Positions 36,386 to 45,054 are shown, numbered from the stretch's first letter. The stretch: 64,000 bases of DNA from Actinoplanes palleronii (GCF_016862315.1 NZ_BOMS01000057.1:159304-223303), one strand, 5' to 3'. The notes: generated by a model not told the origin, from the sequence alone. Translations and numbers: made by a program.

Positions 36386-38998
36386 TCAGCGCAGCCGGGT
36401 CACCACCGCGGTCAGCGGCCCGGCCAGGTAGCCCGGCACCGCCGACCCGTCCGTGGTGGCTAGCGCCGCGTAAGTCCCGTCCCGGGACAGCACCGCGCCG
36501 TCGGTCACCCGCCGGCTCCCGGTGTAGTCCGGCGGCAGCGCCGCATACCAACCACCCACCCGCCGCGACACTCCGGTCGACGGCGTCACCAGCAGCAGGC
36601 CCAGCACGTCACCGCGCTGCACCGACACGACCGCCTGCGACCCGTCGCCGGACAGCCGGCCGCCCACCACCCGATCCGCGGTGGCCACGGCGCCCGGGTC
36701 CCGGCTGGCCACCCGGGTGGTCCCGGTGGTCAGGTCCCGCCAGTACACCTGTGTGGTGTACACCCCGATCTCCCCGGCCAGCTGGTCCATCGAGGTGAGC
36801 AGCACGTACCGGCCGTCCGCGGACATGTCGAGCAGCTCGCCCCAGGTGTCCGCCGCGCCGTCGGCCCGGTTCGACACCATCCGGGTGGTGCCGGCGGTCA
36901 GGTCCCGGCGATACGCGTGCGCGGTGTAGGCACTGCTCGCCGTGCCGCTCAGCCCGCCCGCGCTGGACGTGAAGCCGACGTACCGACCGTCATCGGAGAT
37001 CACCGGGTCGCCGCTGTGGTCGCCCCCGGCCGCGCCGGCCGTGGTCACGCTGACCACGGTCTGCGCGCCGGTGGCGATCGTCGCGGCCAGCACCTGGTCG
37101 ATCACGCCCGGCTCGGCGCCGCCCCACAGCGCCGGCGCGGACGAGACGTAGGCGACCCGGGTGCCGTTCGCGCTGACCGACGGGGAGTCGCTGCCGCCGG
37201 CGGCCGGTTTGCCCGCGAGGCGGCTGACCAGGCGTACCGCGCCGGTGGTCCGGTCGGTGAGATAGACGTCGGTGCTGTCGTTGGCGTCGTCGGCGGAGAG
37301 CCGGGCCGACGAGGTGAACGCCACCCACCGGCCGTCCGGCGAGATGTCCGGCTGCCAGCTCGCCGCGGCCGCGACCGTGCCCGCGGCGGGCCGGCTGACC
37401 AGCGTGGTGGTGGCGGTGGCCAGGTCGGTGACGAAGACGTCGGCGACCCCGTTGGTGTCGCCCGCGACGAGGTCCGCGGCGTCGGAGACGAACGCGACAT
37501 AGCGGCCGTCGGCGCTCACCGACACCGCGCCGGCGTCCGCGGAGGGCTGGCCGCCGCTGGGCGCGCGCACGGCAGGCACCGACTCACCGGCAAGAGGCAA
37601 CCCAGGGGTACGGACGGCCAGCGTGATCGTCGCGTTCACGGTGGCGGCGGCACTGTCGCGTACGCGTACCGAAAGAGTCCCCGCACCCGCGGCGGCCGTG
37701 GGCGTGCCGCTGAGCCGGCCCGCCGCGGTCAGGGTCAACCCGGCCGGCAGGGTGCCGCCGGTGACGCTCCACGTGTACGGCCCCACCCCGCCGGTCGCCT
37801 GCAACGTCGCCGCGTACGCCCGCCCGACCAGCGGATCCGGCAGTCGCCGGGCGGCCGGAGTGCTCAGCGGCAGTGGCGTGACCAGCGTGCTGACCAGCAG
37901 GTTCGCGGTGTCACCGGGCAGCGGGCGGATCGTGCCGGGCGTCGCCGACGAGGTGAGCCGCGCGGCCACCACCGCCGGGGTCAGCGTCGGCTCCCGCCCG
38001 AGCAGCAGCGCCGCCGCACCGGCCACGTGCGGCGCGGCCATCGACGTGCCGGACATCGTGGTGCTGGCGGTGGCGGACCAGTTGGTGGCGGAGAGGATGC
38101 CGTCGCCGGGCGCGAGCAGGTCGATGCACGGCCCGCGGTTGGAGAAGCTCGCCAGGGTGTCGTCCTTGGCAGTCGCGCCCACGGTCACCGCGGCCGGCAC
38201 CCGGGCCGGGCTGTGCCGGCAGGCGTCGCCGCTGTCGTTGCCGGCCGCCGCGACCACGGTGATCCCGTCCGCGACGGTCGCGTTCACCGCCTGTTCGAGC
38301 ACGGGCGAGGGGTCCCCGCCGAGGCTCAGGTTGACCACGGCCGGCCCGCTGACGTGGTTGGCGATCACCCAGTCCAGCCCGGCGACCACCGCCTCGTCGG
38401 TGCCCTCGCCGAAGCAGTCCAGCACCCGCACCCCGACGATGGTGGCCTTCTTGGCGACGCCGTAGGTGGCCCCGCCGACCGTGCCGGCCACGTGCGTGCC
38501 GTGCCCATGACAGTCGGTGGTGCCGAACGCGTCACCGACCGTGCTGATCGGCGCGCTGGCCCGCCCCTGGAACTCGGTGTGCGTCACCATCACCCCGGTG
38601 TCCACCACGTAGACGGTCACCCCGGCCCCGCCACCGCTCCAGGTGTACTTCCCGTCCAGTGGCAGCGCGCGCTGGTCGGCTCGGTCCAGGCCCCACCCCG
38701 CGCCGCTCTGCGTGTCACTGATCCGTACCCGTCGCACCGCGTCCACCGCGGCGACGGCCGGATCCCGCCGCAGCCTGGCCGCTGCGGCAGGCGTGAGGTC
38801 GGCGCTGAACCCAGGAATCGCCCGCGCAAACCGCCGGTGCACCACCCCACCGGCCACCCCGGCCAACCGCCCGACCTCGCTAGCAGCCTTGAGTCGCACC
38901 ACATACCGGTCGGTCCCGGCGGCCGCCCCGGCCGGCGCCGGAGCAGCCAGCCCAGCGAGAAGTATTGCCAGGAAAACCGCCATCCAACGTCGAGCCAT
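36386..38998 (-). CDS. Secreted subtilisin-family serine protease with C-terminal beta-propeller
   Basis: An 870-residue exported protease. Signal peptide at 1-28 (MARRWMAVFLAILLAGLAAP), inhibitor I9-like propeptide (about 35-105), then an S8 domain with catalytic Asp in VYVVDTGV (about 131), His in CHGHGTHVAG (about 165) and Ser in SGTSMAAPH (about 318). It continues with a putative Ig-like domain (ATGGVGPYTWSVTGGTLPAG) and a C-terminal propeller of WD40/TolB-like repeats (SADGRYVAFVSDAADL, SPDGRWVAFTSSA, SDDGRYVGFTSSA). ATG 38998 follows GGGAGG. Likely monocistronic. Confidence 0.94.
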   Translation of the reverse strand: MARRWMAVFLAILLAGLAAPAPAGAAAGTDRYVVRLKAASEVGRLAGVAGGVVHRRFARAIPGFSADLTPAAAARLRRDPAVAAVDAVRRVRISDTQSGAGWGLDRADQRALPLDGKYTWSGGGAGVTVYVVDTGVMVTHTEFQGRASAPISTVGDAFGTTDCHGHGTHVAGTVGGATYGVAKKATIVGVRVLDCFGEGTDEAVVAGLDWVIANHVSGPAVVNLSLGGDPSPVLEQAVNATVADGITVVAAAGNDSGDACRHSPARVPAAVTVGATAKDDTLASFSNRGPCIDLLAPGDGILSATNWSATASTTMSGTSMAAPHVAGAAALLLGREPTLTPAVVAARLTSSATPGTIRPLPGDTANLLVSTLVTPLPLSTPAARRLPDPLVGRAYAATLQATGGVGPYTWSVTGGTLPAGLTLTAAGRLSGTPTAAAGAGTLSVRVRDSAAATVNATITLAVRTPGLPLAGESVPAVRAPSGGQPSADAGAVSVSADGRYVAFVSDAADLVAGDTNGVADVFVTDLATATTTLVSRPAAGTVAAAASWQPDISPDGRWVAFTSSARLSADDANDSTDVYLTDRTTGAVRLVSRLAGKPAAGGSDSPSVSANGTRVAYVSSAPALWGGAEPGVIDQVLAATIATGAQTVVSVTTAGAAGGDHSGDPVISDDGRYVGFTSSAGGLSGTASSAYTAHAYRRDLTAGTTRMVSNRADGAADTWGELLDMSADGRYVLLTSMDQLAGEIGVYTTQVYWRDLTTGTTRVASRDPGAVATADRVVGGRLSGDGSQAVVSVQRGDVLGLLLVTPSTGVSRRVGGWYAALPPDYTGSRRVTDGAVLSRDGTYAALATTDGSAVPGYLAGPLTAVVTRLR

Positions 38999-39129
38999 GC
39001 CGATGCCTCCCGCGAAGTCCACGATGGACCGCCATCGTCACCCGCAGTGTCAACCAGCGACACTCCCCGTTGTGTCAGGCCTACGCTCCCGTCACGCGGA
39101 CCGGATGGACGTGGTGACCGGGCCGTTGC

Positions 39130-39247
39130 TCAGTCGCAGCCGTATTTCTTCTGGAAGTCCTCCGGGGACATTTGGTCGCCGACGAGGCGCCGTGCCCCTT
39201 TTCGGCCATCACGAGGGCAAGGGCCAGGCCGATCAGTCCCGTCACGA
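39130..39247 (-). pseudogene. Small membrane protein, probably frameshifted
   Basis: A GTG overlapping the stop of the preceding gene opens VTGLIGLALALVMAEKGHGA, a membrane helix; in the +1 frame the sequence continues ARRLVGDQMSPEDFQKKYGC with D and a stop at 39130-39132. Each half looks protein-like only in its own frame, so a frameshift in a small gene is likely. The unshifted frame gives a 54-residue protein with an unconvincing arginine-rich tail. Confidence 0.35.
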
Positions 39248-39625
39248 GCTTGTGAGCCCGAAGTCCGATGGAATCTCAGCCGCCTTTGTCGCGAAAGCGT
39301 CGCTCACCGGATCGCCGGAGCTGAGCAGCTCTTCCAGCCCGCGTTGTTCCCGGAAGTCGTGCTCAGGTCGGCCGTAACTCTCGACCAACCGCGCGAGCAG
39401 GTCAGCGATCTCACGCAGGCCAAGGTAGCGGAACCCTGCCACGGCACGCTCGAACTCGTCCGGCTCGACGACCGCCACCGCCGAACCCAAACCGCCGCCG
39501 AGGATGGAGTTGTAGACCCGCATGACGTGCGACAGGTGCGCCGTACCGATCGGCGTACCCGCCGGCACCTCGCCATCAGCTCCGAAGTCGACCGCCCTTT
39601 CGTACACGTCATCCACCGACGTCAT
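39242..39625 (-). CDS. Conserved hypothetical protein (possibly DUF4375-like)
   Basis: A 127-residue acidic soluble protein: TAHLSHVMRVYNSILGGGLG, then FERAVAGFRYLGLREIADLL, then a variable tail. The helical layout resembles DMP19/DUF4375-type proteins, but I am not certain. Its ATG overlaps the stop of the Fic remnant (ATGA), indicating co-transcription with the ancestral Fic gene. Confidence 0.6.
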   Translation of the reverse strand: MTSVDDVYERAVDFGADGEVPAGTPIGTAHLSHVMRVYNSILGGGLGSAVAVVEPDEFERAVAGFRYLGLREIADLLARLVESYGRPEHDFREQRGLEELLSSGDPVSDAFATKAAEIPSDFGLTSS

Positions 39626-39983
39626 CGGCGGGTCTGTCTGATGAGCACGGCGATGAAGCCGGCCAGGCCTTCGGCGCTGCGGGGGTCGGCAGCCGGCCAG
39701 CGGGTCATCAGCAGCGGGGCGGCGCGGTCCAGCACCACGTCCTCGCGTGCCAGGACGAAGTACAGCGCGAGCGCCGCCGACCGCGCGTTGCCGTCGACGA
39801 ACGGGTGGAAGTGCAGCACGTCGAGGTAGACCCGCGCGGCCCGGGACGGCCGGGTCGGTGGCCTCGGCGAGACGCCTCGAACACCGCTCCCTCGCACGAT
39901 CAGCACGCCGTCGGCCGGCCGGCCGTCTGGCTGCTCCAGCCGCAGGCCCAGGAGCCGTAGTGCTCGACGAGGGCGACGGTCAT
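39622..39983 (-). pseudogene. Fic/DOC-family protein with internal deletion and frameshift
   Basis: A strong ribosome site (GGAGGTATCCG) precedes ATG 39983 and the frame starts MTVALVEHYGSWACGW, the start of actinobacterial Fic proteins, but stops after 27 codons. In another frame from about 39850 the C-terminal catalytic core follows: ARVYLDVLHFHPFVDGNARS, then LALYFVLAREDVVLD and FIAVLIRQTRR. Full-length relatives have roughly 250 residues between these blocks. The active-site motif HPFxxGN is intact; the final G-R is A-R as in this subfamily. Probably inactive, unless the C-terminal piece is made alone. Confidence 0.75.
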
Positions 39984-40001
39984 CGGATACCTCCGTGGAT
40001 A

Positions 40002-40316
40002 CTCCGGCCTTCAGGCCGGAGAGGAAACGGATTCCCTGCGAAGCAGGGCAGGGGCAGCCGGTTCGCCGCCAGGGCGAATCCGGCGTCGGACAACCGTGGT
40101 GCGCGAGTGAACAGGTGTGCTAATTTCTTCCGGCCCGGCCGGTGATAACCAAGCCGGTCGGGCCTACCGCCGGGCTGGCGGGAAGTTACGTCTGTGGAGA
40201 TTGCAGAAGACCGATGGGCGGTCCACCGTCCCTCGCCGGTAGTCCGGGTCGGCAGCGATCGGTGAAGCAGAAAGCTCAACCCGCGAGGGTGGAATCCCCC
40301 TGCTTCAGCTGGGGGA
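40002..40316 (+). mobile_element. IS200/IS605-type relic with tnpB 3' end and right-end hairpin
   Basis: The right end GGAATCCCCC-TGCTTCAGCT-GGGGGAGATGTCAA has the subterminal hairpin of IS200/IS605 elements (40295-40316, stem with one T-T mismatch), which in intact elements forms the 3' part of the TnpB omega-RNA. Just before it the forward frame reads RQRSVKQKAQPARVESPCFS, like the tail of actinobacterial TnpB proteins. At 40002-40021 CTCCGGCC-TTCA-GGCCGGAG and at 40034-40048 CCCTGC-GAA-GCAGGG are further hairpins. No TnpA and no TnpB catalytic domain remain. Boundaries are approximate. Confidence 0.55.
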
Positions 40317-40320
40317 GATG

Positions 40321-40536
40321 TCAACTCCCGCTGCCAGTCCCAGCGCGCGTCCTCCGCGGCCTGACCGTAGCCGCTCGCGGGGTGGTACCGATGGGGATCG
40401 GGACGCCGCCGGCCGGGGCCAGTGCCCGCACCGTGTCGAGCGCGGTGGCCGGGTCGAACGGGTGCCGGTCCGGGTCGACGTCGGCCCAGGTGAGATTGCG
40501 CGACTGCAGGCGCGGGTCGTAAGGATCGATCGTCAT
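40321..40536 (-). CDS. Small hypothetical protein, 3' end probably replaced by the IS relic
   Basis: Starts MTIDPYDPRLQSRNLTWADV and continues DPDRHPFDPATALDTVRALA; the last 20 residues are arginine-rich and the TGA is formed exactly at the right end of the IS200/IS605-like relic (TCAA). I infer that insertion truncated a longer gene. No family recognised. Confidence 0.45.
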   Translation of the reverse strand: MTIDPYDPRLQSRNLTWADVDPDRHPFDPATALDTVRALAPAGGVPIPIGTTPRAATVRPRRTRAGTGSGS

Positions 40537-40584
40537 CGCCGGCCATCGTGCCACGGGGCTCGCCCAGAGGCGATCCGATTACCG

Positions 40585-40615
40585 GCCGGGCCGGACCCGA
40601 TCACTCGGGCCCGGC
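40585..40615 (-). terminator. Hairpin downstream of the ricin-lectin/beta-helix gene
   Basis: GCCGGGCC pairs with GGCCCGGC, with further pairing of GGACCCGA and TCGGG inside. It lies 24 bp beyond the stop codon of the leftward gene. Confidence 0.45.
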
Positions 40616-40621
40616 TTCCGT

Positions 40622-40641
40622 CCGTACAAAATCGGTTTTTA
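40622..40641. repeat. AT-rich 20-bp repeat, copy 1
   Basis: CCGTACAAAATCGGTTTTTA overlaps the stop codon of the ricin-lectin/beta-helix gene. It recurs with one mismatch at 57460-57479. Confidence 0.7.
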
Positions 40642-42852
40642 AGGGAAATTGACCAGGTAGGAGTTGTTGTAGCTGGGGTTCGCGGCTGCGCCGGTGTTGT
40701 TGACGATGTGCGAGATGGTGCCGATGCCGCCGAGCGAGACGGCCGCCATGTCGTGGAGCTTGACGCCGGCGACGGCGGGGACCTCGAAGGCGCGCGCCGA
40801 GGACACCGAGTTGTTGACGTTGAAGAAGCAGTAGCTGCCCAAGCCCCACGCCTCGAACGCGGTGACACCGCTGGCGACCTTCAGGGCCGGGTAGCCGTTC
40901 TGCGAGCCGTTCATCCAGGCGGCCTGGTTCGGCGGGTCATACGGCATCTCGTTTTGGAAGAAGACGACCTTGCCGTTGGCGCCGTTCCAGATGACCTCGT
41001 TCTTCTGGTAGTGCTCGACGAACAGGCCGGTCGCCAGGACGTTGTCGCCGTTGACGGTCAGGCCGTTGTCCGCGGTGTTCACCGTCCAGCCGATCCCGGC
41101 GCCGTGGTCGGCGCGCCACGCCCAGGTGTGGTCGATGATCGTGTTGTTGGTGTTGACCACCAGGCTGTTGGTGGCCTTGCCGGCGACCATGCCACCGATC
41201 CGGAAGAACACGTCCTGCACGGTGGTCGGGTTGCCCGCGTGCGACACCCCGGACTTGGCCAGGCCGACCTTGAGCAACGTGTCGCTGTTGGTGGTCCCGG
41301 CATCGAAGAGCAGACCCTTGAGGCGTACGCCGTCGACGTCGGCCACGTCCATCGCGTTCACACCGTTGTCCGGCACGATCGTCGGGTAGCCGATGCCGAG
41401 CACCGTGGTGTTCGCCTTGGTCACGTGCAGCGTCTGGTTCACGTGGTAGATGCCCGGCGTGAAGAACACGTTGCACCCGTTGGCGAGCGCGGTGTTGATC
41501 GTGGCGGCCGAGTCGCTGGGCCGCGCGACGAAGAACGTGCTCATCGGCACCGAGGTGCCCGGCGTGCTGCCGCCGGCCCAGCTCGGCCCGGTGGCGTTGG
41601 TGCGCAGCGACGGCAGGAAGACCCGGTACTTACCGGCCGCGTCGAGGTAGAGGTACGGCACGTCCCGGGAGACCGGCGTGGTCGCCAGGGTGGTGTAGCG
41701 GGGTCCGGCATTCGGGTCGGTGTTGAAGTTCGTCGCCGGCGCGCCGTTCGTGCCGGAGAACACCATGTTCCAGTTCGAGCCGCTCCAGGCGCCCAGCGTG
41801 CTGTCCTTGGTGTACCACTGCTGCTGGGAGGCCGACTCCGCGGTGCCGTCGATCTTGGAGTCGGAGATGTACCCGCCGCTGGCCCAGCCGTAGCTGGCCG
41901 GGAAGAGGTTGAGCCCGCCGATCACGTGCATCCGGCGGTACGGCGCGGCCTGCGCGACGGCCCACCGGTTCGTGCCGCCGTTCGTGTTGATCGACATGTT
42001 CTCGGCGGAGCGCCAGAAGTTCTGCGTCGCGTTGCCGGCGTCGCTGGCGTTGAACGCGTCGACGGTGACGGCGCCGTTGATCCGTACGTCGTCGGGGTTC
42101 TGCCCGAGGCCGAGGATCGAGGTGTTGAAACCGATGTTGGCACCCACGTTGTACGGCGTGGTGCTCGGCTTGAACACCAGCGCGTCACGCCGGGTGCCGA
42201 ACTGCGCGGAGAGGGTGTCCTTGGTCGCGTTGAACACGCTGTCCAACGACGACTGGATGGCGGCGTCCGACATCGAGTGGTCGTAGATGTGAACGTTCGG
42301 CCCGAAGTCCGGGGTGTCGGAGTAGGTCGGGCAGGTGCCGGGGTTGGTCGGCGTCGTCGTGACGGTGAACTTCTGCGCGCCGCTGCCGTTGCAGTCCCAG
42401 ATCTGCAGCCGGGTCCCGTTGGCGGTGGCGCCGCTCGGCGAGTCCATGCAGCGCCCGGACGACGGGTTCTTCAGACTGCCGTCGGCCTGCTGGGTCCACT
42501 GCTGCGCGCCGGTGCCGTTGCAGTCCCAGAGCTGCAGCAGGGTGCCGTTGGCGGTGCCGGCGCTCGCCACGTCGAGGCAGCGGCCGATGGTGGTCAGCGC
42601 GGTGCCGCTCCAGGTCCAGTGCTGGTCCGCGCTGGCGGTCTGGCAGTCCCAGAGCTGGATCGCGGTGCCGTTGACACCGGTGTCGTCGCCGGCGACGTCA
42701 ACACATTTGGCGCCGGGGGCGGCGATGGTGTTGCCGGTGATCGCGGCGGCCAGGGCGGGTTGGCCGCCGGCCGCACCGAGCCCGGCGACCGTCAGTACGA
42801 GCGCGAGCATCGCGATCAATCCGCGGCGGCGCCGTCGAGGGACAACTCTCAT
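40639..42852 (-). CDS. Secreted ricin-lectin plus beta-helix protein, putative carbohydrate-active enzyme
   Basis: A 737-residue exported protein. Signal peptide about 1-36 with an arginine-rich start and LALVLTVAGLGAAGG; ricin B-type lectin (CBM13) at about 40-165 with three repeats of the kind AIQLWDCQ, LLQLWDCN and LQIWDCN; then a right-handed beta-helix domain (about 175-737) with NFWRSAENMSINTNGGTNRW, SQQQWYTKDSTLGAWSG, VLGIGYPTIVPDNGV and a conserved VNTADNGLTVNGDNVLATGL. Such proteins are often annotated as coagulation factor 5/8 or pectate lyase-like; relatives suggest an alpha-glucan or polysaccharide target, but the activity is unproven. A LacI-type palindrome lies 39 bp upstream. 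Confidence 0.88.
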   Translation of the reverse strand: MRVVPRRRRRGLIAMLALVLTVAGLGAAGGQPALAAAITGNTIAAPGAKCVDVAGDDTGVNGTAIQLWDCQTASADQHWTWSGTALTTIGRCLDVASAGTANGTLLQLWDCNGTGAQQWTQQADGSLKNPSSGRCMDSPSGATANGTRLQIWDCNGSGAQKFTVTTTPTNPGTCPTYSDTPDFGPNVHIYDHSMSDAAIQSSLDSVFNATKDTLSAQFGTRRDALVFKPSTTPYNVGANIGFNTSILGLGQNPDDVRINGAVTVDAFNASDAGNATQNFWRSAENMSINTNGGTNRWAVAQAAPYRRMHVIGGLNLFPASYGWASGGYISDSKIDGTAESASQQQWYTKDSTLGAWSGSNWNMVFSGTNGAPATNFNTDPNAGPRYTTLATTPVSRDVPYLYLDAAGKYRVFLPSLRTNATGPSWAGGSTPGTSVPMSTFFVARPSDSAATINTALANGCNVFFTPGIYHVNQTLHVTKANTTVLGIGYPTIVPDNGVNAMDVADVDGVRLKGLLFDAGTTNSDTLLKVGLAKSGVSHAGNPTTVQDVFFRIGGMVAGKATNSLVVNTNNTIIDHTWAWRADHGAGIGWTVNTADNGLTVNGDNVLATGLFVEHYQKNEVIWNGANGKVVFFQNEMPYDPPNQAAWMNGSQNGYPALKVASGVTAFEAWGLGSYCFFNVNNSVSSARAFEVPAVAGVKLHDMAAVSLGGIGTISHIVNNTGAAANPSYNNSYLVNFP

Positions 42853-42890
42853 GTGCGTCCTACTTTCGTTGGCTGCCCAGGCCTCACTGA

Positions 42891-42902
42891 GAGAGCGCTC
42901 TC
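42891..42902. promoter_or_regulatory. LacI/CebR-like operator
   Basis: GAGAGCGCTCTC is a perfect palindrome within TGAGAGAGCGCTCTCAGA. It resembles CebR boxes (TGGGAGCGCTCCCA), which control secreted polysaccharide-degrading enzymes in actinomycetes, and lies just upstream of the secreted carbohydrate-active protein. Confidence 0.6.
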
Positions 42903-42953
42903 AGAAATGTTTCTTTAGTGTTTCCTCGGGTGACGACTGTGTCAAGCGTCGAT

Positions 42954-43604
42954 CTAAGGGGATCGGTGCTCCAGGCGCGGAAATCGGGGGTCGTCGTTGT
43001 GGACGATGACGTCGGCGTGCTCGGCCGGACGGGCCGTGGCGAAATAGAGCCGCTGGGCCGGCAGGTAGCGTTCGCGCCAGCGCCGTTCCACGGCGGACCG
43101 CGAGGAGACCTGGCGCTCCCGGACCACCGCGCGCTCCACGGTCTTCTCCAGCGCCGTCGACACCAGGACGCGCAGCTCCCAGCGATCGACCAGCTCCGGG
43201 CGCATCAGGAAGACGCCGTCGAAGAGCAGCACGGCGTCGGCGGCGGCCGTGGTGACCGGCGGGTCCGTGTGGTGGTCGTAGAGCGCGCGCTGAAACCGCC
43301 GGTCGCCGCCAGGTCCGAGCGGATCGAGCAGCACCCGGTTCAGCGCGGGGTGGTCGTGGGCGTCGAAGTAGCAGCCCTCGGCCGAGTACTCGCCGCGCGC
43401 ATAACGCTGGGCTCGAGGAACGAGGAAATCGTCGATGCTCGCGCGGATGATGTCGCGGCCCTGACCGCGCAGCACGTCGGCGAGTTCGTCGGCGAGGGTG
43501 GTCTTGCCGGCGGCTGGCGGCCCGTCGATGGCGACCCGGGTCGGGTGCGCGACGCGGACGGACGCGACGGCCTCGGCCAGCCGGCTGATCATCTCGGTGC
43601 GCAT
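42954..43604 (-). CDS. Uridine kinase-like P-loop protein
   Basis: A 216-residue cytosolic kinase of the uridine kinase/phosphoribulokinase fold. Walker A GPPAAGKTT near 30, SIDDFLVPRAQRYARG (substrate region typical of uridine kinase-like proteins), the acidic loop LLFDGVFLMRPEL, and a lid with RERQVSSRSAVERRWRERYL. Actinobacterial genes of this type are annotated as uridine kinase, but nucleoside specificity is not proven. ATG 43604. No operon partner. Confidence 0.85.
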   Translation of the reverse strand: MRTEMISRLAEAVASVRVAHPTRVAIDGPPAAGKTTLADELADVLRGQGRDIIRASIDDFLVPRAQRYARGEYSAEGCYFDAHDHPALNRVLLDPLGPGGDRRFQRALYDHHTDPPVTTAAADAVLLFDGVFLMRPELVDRWELRVLVSTALEKTVERAVVRERQVSSRSAVERRWRERYLPAQRLYFATARPAEHADVIVHNDDPRFPRLEHRSP

Positions 43605-43726
43605 GCCATCCCGTTCTGCCGTATCGAGTGGACCTTAGTGCGCGGCTGCGCCGGCTGGTTCTGACGCTCTCCCGTGGGTTCTGGCCCCACCCGGGTGGGG
43701 GATTGGGGCCGCTGCGACGTTGCTGT

Positions 43727-44758
43727 TCAGAAAAATGCGATCTGGCCGGGCATGGGCTCGTCGTCGAGAGGCGTCGATTCCGCCCGCGGGCTCGCTGGCG
43801 GCGGCGTGGTGTTCCCGATCTGCCAGAGCCGTAGCATGCCTTCCTCGTGATCGTGAGTGAGCCAGCGGCCAGATCTCTCCGCGCTGACGAGAGGGCCGGG
43901 CCATCGCCGGGTCGGGTAGTCCGTTCGAGCGCGGTACCGGAGACTTCGTGCCGAGAGCAGAAGGTGCTCGTCGTCGCTCGAGTAGTCCCGAGGAGCGAGG
44001 GTCACCATGATGATTTCGTCGGTCAGGAACAGCGCTGGATATTCGAAGCTCCAGTTGTCGAACCGAATGCGGGATGGCAAGTCGGGCAGGTCGTCGACGT
44101 GTCGCTGGGCCAGCACGCTGTCGGTGACGAGTTCTCGGACGGAAAGAAAACCGTCGATGCTCATGGTGAGGTAGCGCGATCCGTCGGGGCTGAAGTCAGC
44201 GAGATCAAGGCCGTGCAGTGGTCGTAGCGCAATGCGACCGCTATCCAGCCTGATCAGGGCGCTGGGTGAAGGGTCCGGGTGCAGGAGCCCGAGACCGGTG
44301 GAGGTGTCGGCTGGTCGGTGTACGAACCAGGCGGCGTCAGGGCCGGTCAGCGTCACACGGTCGATCTCCGCGCCAGTTGCGGCGTCAAGAGCTACGAGTA
44401 CCCGGGTGGTGGCCACGCGGATCCAGAGGATGCCGTCAGTGTCGATATGAAACGGGACATCGGTGTCGGTGGGATCGGCTCCGAATCGGTGCCACGGGCG
44501 TCGCCAGCTGATGTCCCCGGTACTGTCGAGAACGACGAGTTCGTGACTATCGGCGATCGCGACGAACCGGCTTGTCGCGCTGGCGTTGAGGCGTGGGACG
44601 GTGAATGGCAGCGAGACTCGTCGCACCAGTTGCAGATCGTGGTCGAGCAGGCTGACGGTGTCGGTGGCCGACTCGGTGACCAGCCAACCTAAGCCTGCCG
44701 CTGGGAGGACTCGATGAAGTCCGTCCAGCCGCACCTCGTTGATCAAACTGGGACGCAT
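43727..44758 (-). CDS. Hypothetical beta-propeller-like protein
   Basis: A 343-residue soluble protein without signal peptide or membrane helix. Repeated segments such as VSLLDHDLQLVRRVSLP, ELVVLDSTGDISWRRP, VLVALDAATGAEIDRVTL and LADFSPDGSRYLTMSIDG suggest WD40/PQQ-like blades. The C-terminal 60 residues include WLTHDHEEGMLRLWQIGN. No named family recognised. G+C is a little lower than in neighbours. The 170 bp upstream hold no supported gene. Confidence 0.75.
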   Translation of the reverse strand: MRPSLINEVRLDGLHRVLPAAGLGWLVTESATDTVSLLDHDLQLVRRVSLPFTVPRLNASATSRFVAIADSHELVVLDSTGDISWRRPWHRFGADPTDTDVPFHIDTDGILWIRVATTRVLVALDAATGAEIDRVTLTGPDAAWFVHRPADTSTGLGLLHPDPSPSALIRLDSGRIALRPLHGLDLADFSPDGSRYLTMSIDGFLSVRELVTDSVLAQRHVDDLPDLPSRIRFDNWSFEYPALFLTDEIIMVTLAPRDYSSDDEHLLLSARSLRYRARTDYPTRRWPGPLVSAERSGRWLTHDHEEGMLRLWQIGNTTPPPASPRAESTPLDDEPMPGQIAFF

Positions 44759-44930
44759 CGCCGCAGGATACGACCTCAGGAGGATGCGCCGGAGCCATCG
44801 ACTGGCCAGGGATGGAGCCGGTCTGCGAGATAGATCAGTGGGGCCTGTGGGCCGAGGCCGAGTGCCGCGGCGACGAGTTTCGGATCGAGGGTGTTGACGA
44901 GGTCGACCAGGCGGGTGCTCCGGAGCGTGC

Positions 44931-45053
44931 GTGGCGGGACGCCGCTACGAACTCGCCGACACCCGGATCCGGCACGCCCTCGACGACCTGCTCGGCCTCG
45001 TCCTAGCCGTCGACCCGGCCGCCTGCCCCGACGCCGCCGACAAGGCTGCTGCT
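44931..45053 (+). pseudogene. ArsR-family metalloregulator remnant (C-terminal end)
   Basis: The frame reads GRRYELADTRIRHALDDLLG, then LVLAVDPAACPDAADKAA. This is the C-terminus of ArsR/SmtB regulators of the kind found before cation transporters (YxLADxxxAHALxDL, then VVLAVDPAxCP...GCC). The expected terminal Gly-Cys-Cys-stop is present only in another frame (GGCTGCTGCTGA, ending at the transporter start), and the helix-turn-helix half is missing. The regulator is therefore lost, leaving the transporter uncontrolled or controlled elsewhere. Confidence 0.65.
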
Positions 45054-45054
45054 G

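Noticed and set aside
36917..39829. 970-codon open frame on the forward strand across the subtilase
   Set aside because: It is antisense to a complete subtilase with signal peptide and catalytic triad; its translation is arginine/glycine-rich low complexity, as expected from GC-rich antisense frames.
40318..42918. 866-codon forward frame opposite the ricin-lectin/beta-helix gene
   Set aside because: Antisense shadow; the reverse strand has signal peptide, lectin repeats and beta-helix motifs.
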